Shown: positions 42,701-52,790 of the stretch, in pieces
Position numbering within the stretch: the stretch's first letter is position 1
Layout: each line of letters begins with the position of its first letter
Assembly (NCBI RefSeq): GCF_014132355.1
Contig: NZ_BLZO01000088.1
Coordinates: 1 to 64,000, forward strand
Length of the DNA: 64,000 bases
Direction: 5' to 3'
Origin: Okeania sp. KiyG1
GTDB lineage: Bacteria > Cyanobacteriota > Cyanobacteriia > Cyanobacteriales > Microcoleaceae
Program-made: the position numbers and the translations under genes
Notes under the pieces: generated by a model
What the model was told of the DNA's origin: nothing
The model's database searches: none
The model's input: the letters and a program-made list of their open reading frames with translations, nothing else

Positions 42701-45700
42701 GAGAATCATCAACTTTTGCCCGATTATTTATTTGTGGTTGATTTGGAGAATTTGCTTCTAGTGCTGGATTATTTATTTGTGATTCTTGCTGAGAATCATC
42801 AACTTTTGTCGGACTATTTATTTGTGGTTGATTTGGGAAATTTCCAACTTTTGCCGGATTATTTATTTGTGATTCTTGCTGAGAATCATCAACTTTTGCC
42901 GGATTATTTATTTGTGGTTGATTTGGAGAATTTGCCTCTAGCGCTGGATTATTTATTTGTGATTCTTGCTGAGAATCATCAACTTTTGTCGGACTATTTA
43001 TTTGTGGTTGATTTGGGAAATTTCCAACTTTTGCCGGATTATTTATCTGTGATTTTTGCTGAGAATCATCAACTTTTGCCTGACTATTTATTTGTGGTTG
43101 ATTTGGGAAATTTCCCACTTTTGCCGGATTATTTATTTGTGATTCTGGCTGAGACTCATCCACTTTTGACTGACTATTTATTGGTGGTTGATTTGGATAA
43201 CTTCCCACTTTTGCTGGATTATTTATTTGTGATTCTGACTGAGACTCATCAACTTTTGCCTGACTATTTATTTCTGGTTGATTTGGAGAATTTGCCTCTA
43301 GTTTCGGATTATTTATTTGTGATTCTGGCTGAGACTCATCAACTTTTGCCTGACTATTTATTTGTGGTTGATTTGGAGAATTTGCCTCTAGCGCTGGATT
43401 ATTTATTTGTGATTCTTGCTGAGAATCATCAACTTTTGTCGGACTATTTATTTGTGGTTGATTTGGGAAATTTCCAACTTTTGCCGGATTATTTATCTGT
43501 GATTTTTGCTGAGAATCATTAACTTTTGCCTGACTATTTATTTCTGATTGATTTGGAGAATTTGCCTCTAGTTTCGGATTATTTATTGGTGGTTGATTTG
43601 GGAAATTTCCAACTTTTGCCGGATTATTTATTTCTGGTTGATTTGGAGAATTTGCCTCTAGTGCCGGATTATTTATTTGTGATTCTTGCTGAGACTCATC
43701 AACTTTTGCCTGACTATTTATTGGCGGTTGATTTGGAGAATTTGCCTCTAGTGCCGGATTATTTATTTGTGATTCTTGCTGAGAATCATCAAATTTTGCC
43801 TGACTATTTATTTCTGATTGATTTGGAGAATTTGCCTCTAGTTTCGGATTATTTATTGGTGGTTTATTTGGGAAATTTCCAACTTTTGCCGGATTATTTA
43901 TTTGCAATTCTTGCTGAGAATTATGAGATTCTAACTCCTGACTCCTAACCTCTGACTCCTGATTCCTAGCTCCTAATTTTTGACTTTTGACTTTTGAATT
44001 TTGACTTGAAAGCTGTTCACTTTCTAAATTTTTACTTTTTACTTTTGACTTTTGACTTTTAATAAAACATCGTTTTGGTTGAATTTCAAATAATTCACTT
44101 TCTAGAGAAAAATGAGGACTATAAAACCTATCTACCATCTGAGAATATTTCTGACGATAATTTGCTTCTTCCTGGGGATTATCAGAATAACCACGACTGG
44201 TTCCTTCCTTATGAATTAATTCAGCATCAGGACAATAAACTGAACGATAACCTTTTTCCAAAAGTCGATAACCATAATCAGCATCATTATAAGCAACGGC
44301 AAAATTTGACTCATCAAAACCACCCAAATCTAAAAATAATTGCCGAGAAGTTAACATACAAGCAGCAGTTACCGCAGAATAATTTCTTGATACAGAAGCT
44401 TGAGAAAGATAACCCCTATTTTCACTGTGTAATAATTTAAAAGCATGACCTGCTAAACCATGATGTAAACCATGAATTACACCTGCGTGTTGAATCCTTT
44501 TATCGGGATAAATTAATTTAGCTCCTACCGCACCAACATTAGGGAATTGTGCATAACCAATCATTTGACTTAACCAATGAGGAGAAATAACCTCCGTATC
44601 ATTATTTAAAAATAGAATATATTCACTATCAACCTGTTCTACAGCTCGATTATTAATTGCAGCAAAATTAAACTTACCCCCACTATTAGGAATAGAAAGA
44701 ACCGATATATTTGCCGAACCAGAAAATGAACCTTTCAGACTTGCCAAATATTCTAAAGTCTCAGACTCATCACTTTCATTATCAATCAGAAATACTTGAT
44801 AATTCTGATAAGTTGTCTTTTTCAAAGACTCAATACAACCCTTCAATAACTTCACTTGATTTTTAGTCGGAATAATAATACTCACCAACCCACCTTCGTC
44901 CGGAAAAATAGCCTGAAAAATTCCTAAATTTTCTCGCATTGCCCAATCTGGTTGATAAACATCTCCCTTCACACCACGACGTTTTAAACTTTCTTGAACT
45001 GCTGTTTGACCTGCTAGAAAACTTTTCGGTTTTTCCCCACCAGAAATAGCAGTCGAACCCGGAGAAGTTCGCCAATGATATAACACCAAAGGTAAATGCC
45101 CAACTTCACGAGAAATTTCCGTTGCTCTTAAAGCAAAATCATAATCTTGAGAACCTTCAAAACCAATTCTTAAACCTCCAACCCTCTCAAAAATCTCCCT
45201 TCTAACTACACACAAATGACCCATATACATATAAGAAAGTAACAACTCTGGAGAATATTCCGGCTTAAATTGAGGGTCGAATCTTTTCCCTTCCACATTA
45301 ATTTTGTCATCGTCCGAATAGAGAAAGTCCGTCTCTGGATTTTGACTTAAATATAAAGCCACTTCTCCCAAAGCATCCGGAGTAAGTTCATCATCATTAT
45401 CTAAAAAGAGAATAAAATCTCCCGTCGCAAGTTCAGCAGCAGAATTCGTCGCAGCACTAATATTTCCATTCTCAGAACGAAATATTAACTTAATCCGGGA
45501 GTCCGTCTCAGCTATTTCCGTCAGAAATTCCCGAATATTTGAATTACTACAATCATCCGCTATACAAAATTCCCAATTTTGGTACACTTGGTTTAGTACA
45601 CTGGCGATTGCCTTGTCTAAAAATTCCACGGGTGGGTTATAAACTGGCATAACCACAGAAATTTTAGGTAAAATTACCTGGCAACTCTCTAACCGAGAAA

Positions 45701-48700
45701 TTAAATATTGAACCGAGCGATCGCCCCAATTATTCACCGCCAACCAAGCATCATAAACATCCACAGTTTCTGGCATCACAAATCCTGGAGGCGCTAATAA
45801 TTCTCCTTCTTGCCATTGTTGCTGTCGATATATCTGTAATATTTGTCTGGCAATACCAGGTAACTCTGAAGGTAGGGGGATGATGCGACCCAACCTTTGC
45901 TTCCTTTCCGCAGTCCGTTTCCCAATAGCTTTAGCAAACTTAGATAATTTCTCCAATTTATCCTTAGCTTTTTCCCAGAAACTATAACGTCTTAGTTTTA
46001 AAACTTCCGAACAAGGGAAACCGACTATTTCCCCATTTTCCAAATGTGCTTCTAAACTAACCTCCCATTTTCCGGGTGGAAGTTCCACCGTTGCCTCAAA
46101 CCCACTATCTGAACTTCCGACTAAGTCTGGAAAAACCTCACCCACATCCTTTCGACGCAAACCATAAGCACAGTCCACCGAAATATCCCCACATTTGAGA
46201 ACTAACTTTGTAATTTTCTGTTCTGGATGGCAACACCAACCAGCAAATAAAATTACCCCCTCCCGTAGTTGCCAATTTGTAGGAGCATCAAAATTTGCCT
46301 CCACAGTAGATACCGATATTGGATAGGAGGCAAATTTATGCCACTTTCCTTTTTTATCTTGAGCTTCCAGAATTAATTGATAATTTCCTGGGGATAGTTG
46401 TAGGGGGATTTGGAAACCAGAATTTTTCGCAGCAGAAATATCTGGAAACTTTTGGGCAACATCTAGTCGTTCGATATGGTAATTCCCTGCAAAAAAATCT
46501 TCTCCCACTCTCGCACGAATAGCTTCAATGTCCAGACCAGTATTGCGAAAACACCAACCTACTATTTCTATTTGAGAATTAGCAAAATTCGTAGGGGCGA
46601 TTGGCCAATCGCCCGGAGAGTCGATAGAGAAAATGAGGCGCATTTGCAACCCACTCAATTTCCGTTTTAACCCAGACCATTTTTCTCGCAACTTCCAGAA
46701 CTTAGAAGATTTCATCGCCGAAATTTCTGCCTTGAGTGTTTCATTTTCGTAGTGCTGGGTTATGAGTTGAGCTTGGGTTTGCCCTAGATTAAATTCGGTT
46801 TGTCCCAAAATTGTCTGAGTTTCCCCCAAAATTGTCTGAGTTTCCCCCAAGATTGTCTGAGTTTTTCCCAATTCAGCTTGAGTTTGTTCGAGGGTAGTTT
46901 GAGTTTTTCCCAATTCAGCTTGAGTTTGTTCGAGGGTAGTTTGAGTTTGCCCTAAATCTGTTTCTAATATTCCTATTTTGTTCTGAGACTCGGTTAATTT
47001 TATTTGAGTGCCATCTAATTTTTGTTGAGTTTGCCCAAATTCTGTTTCTAACAGTTGAATTTTGGTTTGAGACTCTCCTAATTTGATTTGAGTAGCATCT
47101 AATTTTTGTTGAGTTTGCCCAAATTCTGTTTCTAACAGTTGAATTTTGTTCTGAGATTCTCCTAATTTGATTTGAGTAGCATCTAATTTTTGTTGAGTTT
47201 GCCCAAATTCTGTTTCTAACAGTTGAATTTTGGTTTGAGACTCGACTAACTTTACTTGAGTGCCATCTAATTTTTGTTGAGTTTGCCCGAATTCTGTCTC
47301 TAACTGTTGAAGTTTGGTTTGAGATGCTTGTAATTTAACTAGATTACCGTCTAGTTGTTGTTGAGTTTGACCTAATTCTGTTTCTAATATTCCTATTTTT
47401 TGATGAGATTCTTGTAACCTAATTTTGTTTCTATCTAGTTCAACTAAACTTTGCCCTAATTCTGTTTCCAGCTCTAATAACTTTTTCTGAGATTCAGTTA
47501 GTTTTATCTGAGTACCATCCAGTTGAACTAAAGTTTTGCCTAGTTCTGTTTCTAGACTTAATATTTTGGCTAAAGCTTCTTGAAATCTTGTTGCTGAGTT
47601 ATCGAGTTGTGCTTGAGTTTGTCCTAGATCTATTTCTAATCTAATGACTTTCTTTTGAGAATCATCTAGTTTAATCTTGGCACCTTCAAATTGAGCTTGA
47701 GTCTGTCCTAGTTTTCTCTCTAATGTAGCAACTTTCGTTTGAGATTCTTGTAATTTTGTTGCTTTGCCATCGAGTAGTGCTTGGGTTTCTCCTATTTCTG
47801 TTTCTAATGCTTCTAATTTTTTAGCAGATTCTTTCAGCTTAATTTCTCTACTATCAAGTTGTTGCTGAGTTTCACCCAACTCTTTTTCTAGACTATCCAC
47901 CTTTTGCTGTGCTTCTCGAAAAAATTCTTGCCTTTTTTCAACATCCGTTTCTAACAGATTAATTTGTTTTTCTAAACCTCGAATATTCAACCAATCCTGA
48001 AATTCCCAGAATTGGCAATCATACTGAATATTTGCGATTAATTCTGCTCCTGAATCACCACCTAAACCAATATTTTCTAGTTGTTGATAAACCTCTAACG
48101 TTTCTGGGAAATATTTTTCTATGAGATTAGGTCTACTGGTTTTAATAATATCCTTTACTAATAAGGATTCTTCAAAATTTCCTGGGGGAGGTGTTGGTAA
48201 ATCTATTTCAAATTTATCGTTAACTGCTTGAATAAAACCTTCAGGATTTTTGCCAATACTATCAACCCTTGCTATTAAACATTGCCCAGAAAAACTTCGA
48301 TAAAAATCTAAAATTCTTTCATTAAAATTTAGCCACATTTTCACAGGTATTTCTGGCTGTTCCGATAATTTTTCATCCGTAGCTCGTCGATAAAGAGAGT
48401 CTGCTACTTCCCACGGCGAACGATAGACAAAAATAAACTTAGCATCTGGTAATAAATCTAACCAAAAGTTTAAAAATAAAGTAGTTCTCGGGTCTTTCCA
48501 TCCCCACAATTCTTGAGTTTCTTGACGGTTTTTAATTAATCGTTTAGCCGCTTTTAAATATTGTTTTTTGACGGGAATTTCTGTAATTTCAACATTACTT
48601 CCTAAATCATCCAAACCTTGGGAACCTAATATTCCTTTTTGCAGTTCCACAAATTCGATATCTTCAAAATGCCCCCTAACATTTCCATATTCCGGCCCCA

Positions 48701-48803
48701 CTAATTTCTCTCCAATATTTACCCCTACACTCTGAAATAAAGAAGCTGTTAATGAAGTTCCCGAACGGTGCATTCCCGTAATAATAAAAACTGTTGATTT
48801 CAT
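39708..48803 (-). CDS. Giant sulfotransferase/coiled-coil/GT2-GT2/GT4 protein
   Basis: One uninterrupted 3031-codon frame. Order: sulfotransferase (residues 1-~230; GMHRSGTSL loop, FVYRSPWEVADSL); coiled coil (~281-694) made of ~28-residue repeats such as LLETEFGQTQQKLD; two GW/SGF beta-domains (~730-935); GT2 (~1046, MPVYNPP, DNDDE); second GT2 (~1308, PTKNQ, NNDTE, QHAGV); ~990-residue Asn/Gln/Pro repeat (1622-2612); GT4 (~2630-3020) with GTVCERKGQQD and ESFPRVILE (E-x7-E). It should act in the cytoplasm, assembling and sulfating a glycan in one polypeptide. Unlike its neighbours the frame is intact despite long repeats, which argues for selection. The C-terminal domain is duplicated as a fragment downstream. 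Confidence 0.9.
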   Translation of the reverse strand: MKSTVFIITGMHRSGTSLTASLFQSVGVNIGEKLVGPEYGNVRGHFEDIEFVELQKGILGSQGLDDLGSNVEITEIPVKKQYLKAAKRLIKNRQETQELWGWKDPRTTLFLNFWLDLLPDAKFIFVYRSPWEVADSLYRRATDEKLSEQPEIPVKMWLNFNERILDFYRSFSGQCLIARVDSIGKNPEGFIQAVNDKFEIDLPTPPPGNFEESLLVKDIIKTSRPNLIEKYFPETLEVYQQLENIGLGGDSGAELIANIQYDCQFWEFQDWLNIRGLEKQINLLETDVEKRQEFFREAQQKVDSLEKELGETQQQLDSREIKLKESAKKLEALETEIGETQALLDGKATKLQESQTKVATLERKLGQTQAQFEGAKIKLDDSQKKVIRLEIDLGQTQAQLDNSATRFQEALAKILSLETELGKTLVQLDGTQIKLTESQKKLLELETELGQSLVELDRNKIRLQESHQKIGILETELGQTQQQLDGNLVKLQASQTKLQQLETEFGQTQQKLDGTQVKLVESQTKIQLLETEFGQTQQKLDATQIKLGESQNKIQLLETEFGQTQQKLDATQIKLGESQTKIQLLETEFGQTQQKLDGTQIKLTESQNKIGILETDLGQTQTTLEQTQAELGKTQTTLEQTQAELGKTQTILGETQTILGETQTILGQTEFNLGQTQAQLITQHYENETLKAEISAMKSSKFWKLREKWSGLKRKLSGLQMRLIFSIDSPGDWPIAPTNFANSQIEIVGWCFRNTGLDIEAIRARVGEDFFAGNYHIERLDVAQKFPDISAAKNSGFQIPLQLSPGNYQLILEAQDKKGKWHKFASYPISVSTVEANFDAPTNWQLREGVILFAGWCCHPEQKITKLVLKCGDISVDCAYGLRRKDVGEVFPDLVGSSDSGFEATVELPPGKWEVSLEAHLENGEIVGFPCSEVLKLRRYSFWEKAKDKLEKLSKFAKAIGKRTAERKQRLGRIIPLPSELPGIARQILQIYRQQQWQEGELLAPPGFVMPETVDVYDAWLAVNNWGDRSVQYLISRLESCQVILPKISVVMPVYNPPVEFLDKAIASVLNQVYQNWEFCIADDCSNSNIREFLTEIAETDSRIKLIFRSENGNISAATNSAAELATGDFILFLDNDDELTPDALGEVALYLSQNPETDFLYSDDDKINVEGKRFDPQFKPEYSPELLLSYMYMGHLCVVRREIFERVGGLRIGFEGSQDYDFALRATEISREVGHLPLVLYHWRTSPGSTAISGGEKPKSFLAGQTAVQESLKRRGVKGDVYQPDWAMRENLGIFQAIFPDEGGLVSIIIPTKNQVKLLKGCIESLKKTTYQNYQVFLIDNESDESETLEYLASLKGSFSGSANISVLSIPNSGGKFNFAAINNRAVEQVDSEYILFLNNDTEVISPHWLSQMIGYAQFPNVGAVGAKLIYPDKRIQHAGVIHGLHHGLAGHAFKLLHSENRGYLSQASVSRNYSAVTAACMLTSRQLFLDLGGFDESNFAVAYNDADYGYRLLEKGYRSVYCPDAELIHKEGTSRGYSDNPQEEANYRQKYSQMVDRFYSPHFSLESELFEIQPKRCFIKSQKSKVKSKNLESEQLSSQNSKVKSQKLGARNQESEVRSQELESHNSQQELQINNPAKVGNFPNKPPINNPKLEANSPNQSEINSQAKFDDSQQESQINNPALEANSPNQPPINSQAKVDESQQESQINNPALEANSPNQPEINNPAKVGNFPNQPPINNPKLEANSPNQSEINSQAKVNDSQQKSQINNPAKVGNFPNQPQINSPTKVDDSQQESQINNPALEANSPNQPQINSQAKVDESQPESQINNPKLEANSPNQPEINSQAKVDESQSESQINNPAKVGSYPNQPPINSQSKVDESQPESQINNPAKVGNFPNQPQINSQAKVDDSQQKSQINNPAKVGNFPNQPQINSPTKVDDSQQESQINNPALEANSPNQPQINNPAKVDDSQQESQINNPAKVGNFPNQPQINSPTKVDDSQQESQINNPALEANSPNQPQINNRAKVDDSQQESQINNPALEANSPNQPQINSPTKVDDSQQESQINNPALEANSPNQPQINSQAKVNDSQQKSQINNPAKVGNFPNQPQINSPTKVDDSQQESQINNPALEANSPNQPQINNRAKVDDSQQESQINNPALEANSPNQPQINSPTKVDDSQQESQINNPALEANSPNQPQINSQAKVNDSQQKSQINNPAKVGNFPNQPQINSPTKVDDSQQESQINNPALEANSPNQPQINNRAKVDDSQQESQINNPALEANSPNQPQINSPTKVDDSQQESQINNPALEANSPNQPQINSQAKVNDSQQKSQINNPAKVGNFPNQPQINSPTKVDDSQQESQINNPALEANSPNQPQINSQAKVNDSQQKSQINNPAKVGNFPNQPQINSPTKVDDSQQESQINNPALEANSPNQPQINNPAKVDDSQQESQINNPALEANYPNQPQINNRAKVNESQQKSQINNPVKVGSSQNQPEINNRAKVNESQQESQINNPALEANYPNQPEINNPAKFDESQQKSQINNLALEANSQNQPQINNPAKVGNFPNQPPINSQAKVDESQQEPEINNPALEANSPNQPQINELVNYSEENLLAEMKDIFPRIKLLMCSNSLDLTGAPLHQLEIVLKLADDGIIEPIIFSVNDGELREIYQQHNIQVIVLDNPLEHIYQRDIYDEALASFAKEIKALNIDVMYVNTLENFFMVDVAQMLNIPSVWNVHESQPWQTYFNRFGTQIAARALECFRYPYRVIFVADATRNRYLPLNSHHNFTVVHNGLDLQLLKSASQKWSKQSARSTLEVKNDEIVILLLGTVCERKGQQDLVKALSFIPETESQKIKCFIVGDRPNLYSLKLHELLTELPEEIQQRVEIVKETPETAKYYQAADIFVCTSRVESFPRVILEAMAYNLPIITTPVFGIVEQIKPNINGLFYTPDNPEELANVLTSLLTDEALRHRLAGNSKYVLESLNTFAEMTETYGQIFREAYFSLDKLAHRDYGKDVRIKG
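40965..43935 (-). repeat. 90-nt in-frame repeat with 360-nt higher-order units
   Basis: The base period is 90 nt (30 codons: INNPALEANSPNQPQIN...KVDDSQQESQ and variants), about 33 units. Three successive 360-nt blocks (41821-42180, 42181-42540, 42541-42840) are essentially identical, showing recent block expansion. A block of TTTTGAC heptamers, read as K/S/Q/V-rich peptide, borders the array at about 43975-44065. Confidence 0.95.
46780..47960 (-). repeat. Coiled-coil-encoding 84-nt tandem repeats
   Basis: The 84-nt units (LLETEFGQTQQKLDATQIKLGESQTKIQ-type) are most regular at 46960-47340. A shorter run follows near 46790-46940 (GQTQ/GKTQ/GETQTIL). Heptad spacing of L and I gives a long coiled coil between the sulfotransferase and the glycosyltransferases. 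Confidence 0.85.
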
Positions 48804-49975
48804 CTAATTTTTCTCCTTTGTAAGCATTCAGCAGTCAGCTATCAGCTATCAGCTATGAGTTATTAAGTTATTATCGCACCAAAGTCCGAATTAGTCTCCA
48901 AAGAGAATTCAAAGTTATCAGGACTTATACAATTTCTCAAAAACTTTTCTACATTTTGTTGAGCAGGGGAGTAGGGGAGTGGAGGAGTGGGGGAGAAGCA
49001 AACATAAGAATAATTAACATTAACGCAAGCTAAAATTAGCAAAATTACTTTTTTGCTTGTACCTAACAATTGACAACTGAAGTACTGCCCAAGTGTAGCA
49101 ATAATGCATGGGAATTGGTATTACACATTTGACACCGAAAGAAATCGGAAGTTAAAAGTCTAGCATTTAAAAGTCAATAATTTTTGATTTGTAATTTTTT
49201 AGGATTTTGTAACCAGTTATTTCCGCCATCGTGCACTAGGGATATTCTGTCTGTAATTACAGCATTTAATTTGACAAATACTTCTCCAGAATACTGAGGA
49301 ATTTCTACTTCTACTACCTCATATAACTCCATCTAATTTTTATCCTGATGTTCAGCAAAATTTGCAAAATTTCAAGATACTAAATAATTAATAATTAGGG
49401 CTTGCTGATTAAATCTAAAAGTATTTATAGATAAAGGTTTTAGCCTTTTTAAGTATCAAAAAGTGCGAGTTTTTAAGTGGCAATGGTTCAAAAATTTAGG
49501 ATTTTGGTCAAGATTTGGGCAGAAAAATAAAGGGACAATTCTGACTCCTACCTCCTCGCTCATTCCCATTTCTCCTGTCTCCTACCCCTACTAAAAGACT
49601 TTTTCAGCAAACCCTAATTAATAATTAATCAGCAATTACAGCAGTTAATCTGACAACTATAGAAATATGATTTAAGTTATGAGATATTGGAAACTTTTAG
49701 GGAACAGGGAACAGGGAACACAGAAGAAGAAAAAACGTATCAGATAAATTTCTACTACTGCATATAATTTGATTGAATTTTTCTCCTGATATTAAGCAAA
49801 ATTTGCAAAATTTCAAGATACTGGGTTAACGGTCGTTAACCCCTACTATATGTTCTGATACTAGAGATATTATGTCTGTCATTACAGCATTTTATCTCAC
49901 AACTAATTCCCCAAAATACTGAAGAATTTTTACCTGTACTACCCCATATAATTTCATCTAATTTTTCTCCTGATA
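48804..49975. other. Interval with repeated 3'-end fragments of the next gene and a family C element
   Basis: No intact gene. Pieces matching the 3' end of the 49976 gene (ATTCTGTCTGTAATTACAG ... CCCCAAAATAC.GAGGAATTT ... GCAAAATTTGCAAAATT) occur at about 49245-49375, 49625-49670, 49740-49825 and 49860-49975. A family C element fills about 49385-49618 (TTAGGGCTTGCTGA to TCAGCAAACCCTAA). A reversed copy of the 27160 repeat lies at about 49140-49245. Confidence 0.7.
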
Positions 49976-52230
49976 TTAAGCAAAATTTGCAAAATTCCAA
50001 GATACCATTACCTCCTGCTCTAGTGCTAGAGATATTCTGTCTGTAATTACAGTAGTTAATCTGACAACCACTTCCCCAAAATACCGAGGAATTTCTATCT
50101 CTACTACCGCATAATTAGTTTTGCCAAATATATGATTGTGATTAAAAGGAATAGTTTTTTGTACTAATATTTTTCCATCCTCACTTTTAATAATCTCAAT
50201 TTCACATTCTATTGAATAAGCAGCAATAGGTTCTATTTGTGGATAAACTCGAAATCTTTTTTGACCTTCAATTTGAAATTTAATTTCAGTCTGACACTTA
50301 TGACTACCCGGTAAAATTTTCTCAGCAAATTTCCAAGTTTCTCCACCATCAAATAAAGGTAGTTCCTCAACTTCTGTTTTTACTTGCCTATTTGTTTGGC
50401 TATCAGACAATATTTTATCCGACAAATTTTTAGTTTCTTCATTATCAGATATGAGTATTTTTTCCACTTCTATCCTTTTTCCTATTACTTCTTCCTTTGC
50501 ATTTCCAACTTCTTCCTTCTTCCCAAAATTCTTAACTTCTAACTTCTGACTTCTGACTTCTGACTTTATAAAAACTTCTTCCTTCTTCCTTATTCCTTCT
50601 TCCTTCCTACTTAAAGACTTCTGACTTCTGACTTCTGACTTTATAAAAACTTCTTCCTTCTTCCTTCTTCCTTCTTCCTTCTTCCTTCTTAAAGGTTGAG
50701 CAACTAAACCACCAGAAATTGGCTTTTGTAAAATATATAAATCTTGCCCATTTGCCATATTACTTTGAGGAAATCTTTTAATATGTTTGAACATAGAAAA
50801 TATTTCCTGATAAGCTGCTGGTGTATGTAATGCTGCAACAGTATGTTGACCTTGACCGTCCGTTTCTCCTTGATGGTCTAGATACAAAAATAATCCCTCT
50901 TCTCCAATACTGTACATTTCAGCTTGATGAGTATTTCCAGTGCGAAAAATATCATAAACTATCGGAAAAAATTGAGGTCCGTGAAGTGTCATAAATAATA
51001 TTCCACCAGGACGTAATACCCGATAAATATCCCAGGCCCAAAGATGTTGTAAATCTAAACGTAGGTGTGTGAATACTGAGACAGCATTAACTAGGTCAAA
51101 TTGATTATTTTCAAAAGGTAATGGAGGTTGAATATCGTTATGTTTAACTGTGGCAAATTTGAGATTTTCTTGACACCATTTAGCACATTCAGGAAAAACG
51201 TCACAACCAAATAGTTTTTGATTGGGGAAAAGTTCTGGTTTAAATGCCATTAAATAACGCCCTACTCCACAGCCAAAATCTAGAATATTCTCAAATTGAT
51301 GAAAATTAAATCCTGCTTTTTGCAGATAATTTTTTACTGTATATTTGAGGTCATCAAATGAACTAAGAAAAGCTTTCACACTGGAGTTGCCACTAATTCT
51401 AAGTAACAGATGGTTTGGTGGTAATAAGACAATGGAATTAACTGGAAAAATATTAACGACTCGCTCTAAATGGAAATTATTAATAATTTTGACCAATATC
51501 GTGCCATTTGGGGATAAATATTCACTGTTAATGGTGCATGACCATTGATATTTTTGGGTTTGACTTTCGTATTTTGGCAAACAGCTTTTTACTTTTATTC
51601 CATTTGCTAAAACAGCTACTTCTTCTACTTTTTCTTCAGGATTAATATCTGCTGCCCATCCTTCTATATAAATGTCTCCTGTGGATGTAACTTCAATACT
51701 TCTACAACCACCATCAGGATGACAATAAAAGTTTAATAATTTATCTATTTGTTCCTCAATTTCTCCCTTTCCAACTTCTTCATTTATAACTTTTGACTTT
51801 TGACTTTTGACTTTTGAATTGATAGCTTCTCCCTTTCCAACTTCTTCATTTATAACTTTTGACTTTTGACTTTTGACTTTTGAATTGATAGCTTCTCCCT
51901 TTCCAACTTCTTCATTTATAACTTTTGACTTTTGACTTTTGACTTTTGAATTGATAGCTTCTCCCTTTCCAACTTCTCCCTTTCCAACTTCTGAATTTTG
52001 ACTTTTGACTTTTGAATTGATAGCTTCTCCCTTTCCAACTTCTTCCTTTCCAACTTCTGAATTTTGACTTTTGACTTTTGAATTGATAGCTTCTCCCTTT
52101 CCAACTTCTTCATTTATAACTTTTGACTTTTGACTTTTGACTTTTGAATTGATAGCTTCTCCCTTTCCAACTTCTTCATTTATAACTTTTGACTTTTGAC
52201 TTTTGACTTTTGAATTTATAGCTTCTCCTT
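49976..52230 (-). CDS. 3' half of a double-methyltransferase gene: beta-domain, MT2, C-domain
   Basis: The frame is open from about 52230 through a 66-nt repeat array to TTG 51580 and the stop at 49976. Upstream of 51580 it encodes a beta-domain (DIYIEGWAADINPEEKVEEV). Then comes a class I methyltransferase (ILDFGCGVGRY, about 98-108 counted from the TTG; YRVLRPGGILFMTL). A linker of heptamer-derived peptide (RRKKEEG, SEVRSQK) and a ~110-residue beta-rich C-terminal domain follow. TTG 51580 is unlikely to be the true start, since it cuts the beta-domain; the natural start is probably at 53600. The methyltransferase is complete. Confidence 0.75.
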
Positions 52231-52790
52231 TCCAACTTCTTCATTTATAACTTTTGACTTTTGACTTTTGACTTTTGAATTTATAGCTTCTCCTTTCCAA
52301 CTTCTTCATTTATAACTTTTGACTTTTGACTTTTGACTTTTGAATTGATAGCTTCTCCCTTTCCAACTTCTTCATTTATAACTTTTGAATTTTGACTTTT
52401 GACTTTTGAATTGATAGCTTCTCCCTTTCCAACTTCTTCATTTATAACTTTTGACTTTTGACTTTTGACTTTTGAATTGATAGCTTCTCCTTTCCAACTT
52501 CTTCATTTATAACTTCTGAATTTTGACTTTTGACTTTTGAATTGATAGCTTCTCCCTTTCCAACTTCTTCATTTATAACTTTTGACTTTTGACTTTTGAC
52601 TTTTGAATTGATAGCTTCTCCCTTTCCAACTTCTTCCTTTCCAACTTCTGAATTTTGACTTTTGACTTTTGAATTGATAGCTTCTCCTTTCCAACTTCTT
52701 CCTTTCCAACTTCTGAATTTTGACTTTTGACTTTTGAATTGATAAAAACTTCTTCCTTTATAACTTTTGAATTTTGACTTTTGATTTTAT
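51775..52790 (-). repeat. 66-nt tandem array containing TTTTGAC heptamers
   Basis: Basic unit: 66 nt, 22 codons (EAINSKVKSQKSKVINEEVGKG) with three or four TTTTGAC heptamers inside. About 14 units; several have lost or gained heptamers. Four units, near 52231, 52295, 52487 and 52682, have TCTCCTTTCC where the others have TCTCCCTTTCC, one base shorter. These break the reading frame between the two methyltransferase halves. Confidence 0.9.

Noticed and set aside
40979-43948. Long plus-strand ORFs with a 30-residue repeat (PDYLFVVDLENLPLALDYLF...)
   Set aside because: They are antisense shadows of the 90-nt repeat in the 39708-48803 gene. The period is a multiple of three with no stop in that frame, so openness is automatic; there is no ribosome site or domain.
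48863-49069. 68-codon minus-strand ORF
   Set aside because: It lies over AGCTATCAGCTAT and GGGGAGTGGAGG-type repeats, has no ribosome site, and its composition is that of intergenic DNA.
51916-52113. Short ORF reading KLEREKLSIQKSKVK
   Set aside because: It is the wrong frame of the 66-nt array; the native frame reads EVGKGEAINSKVK. No start or ribosome site.
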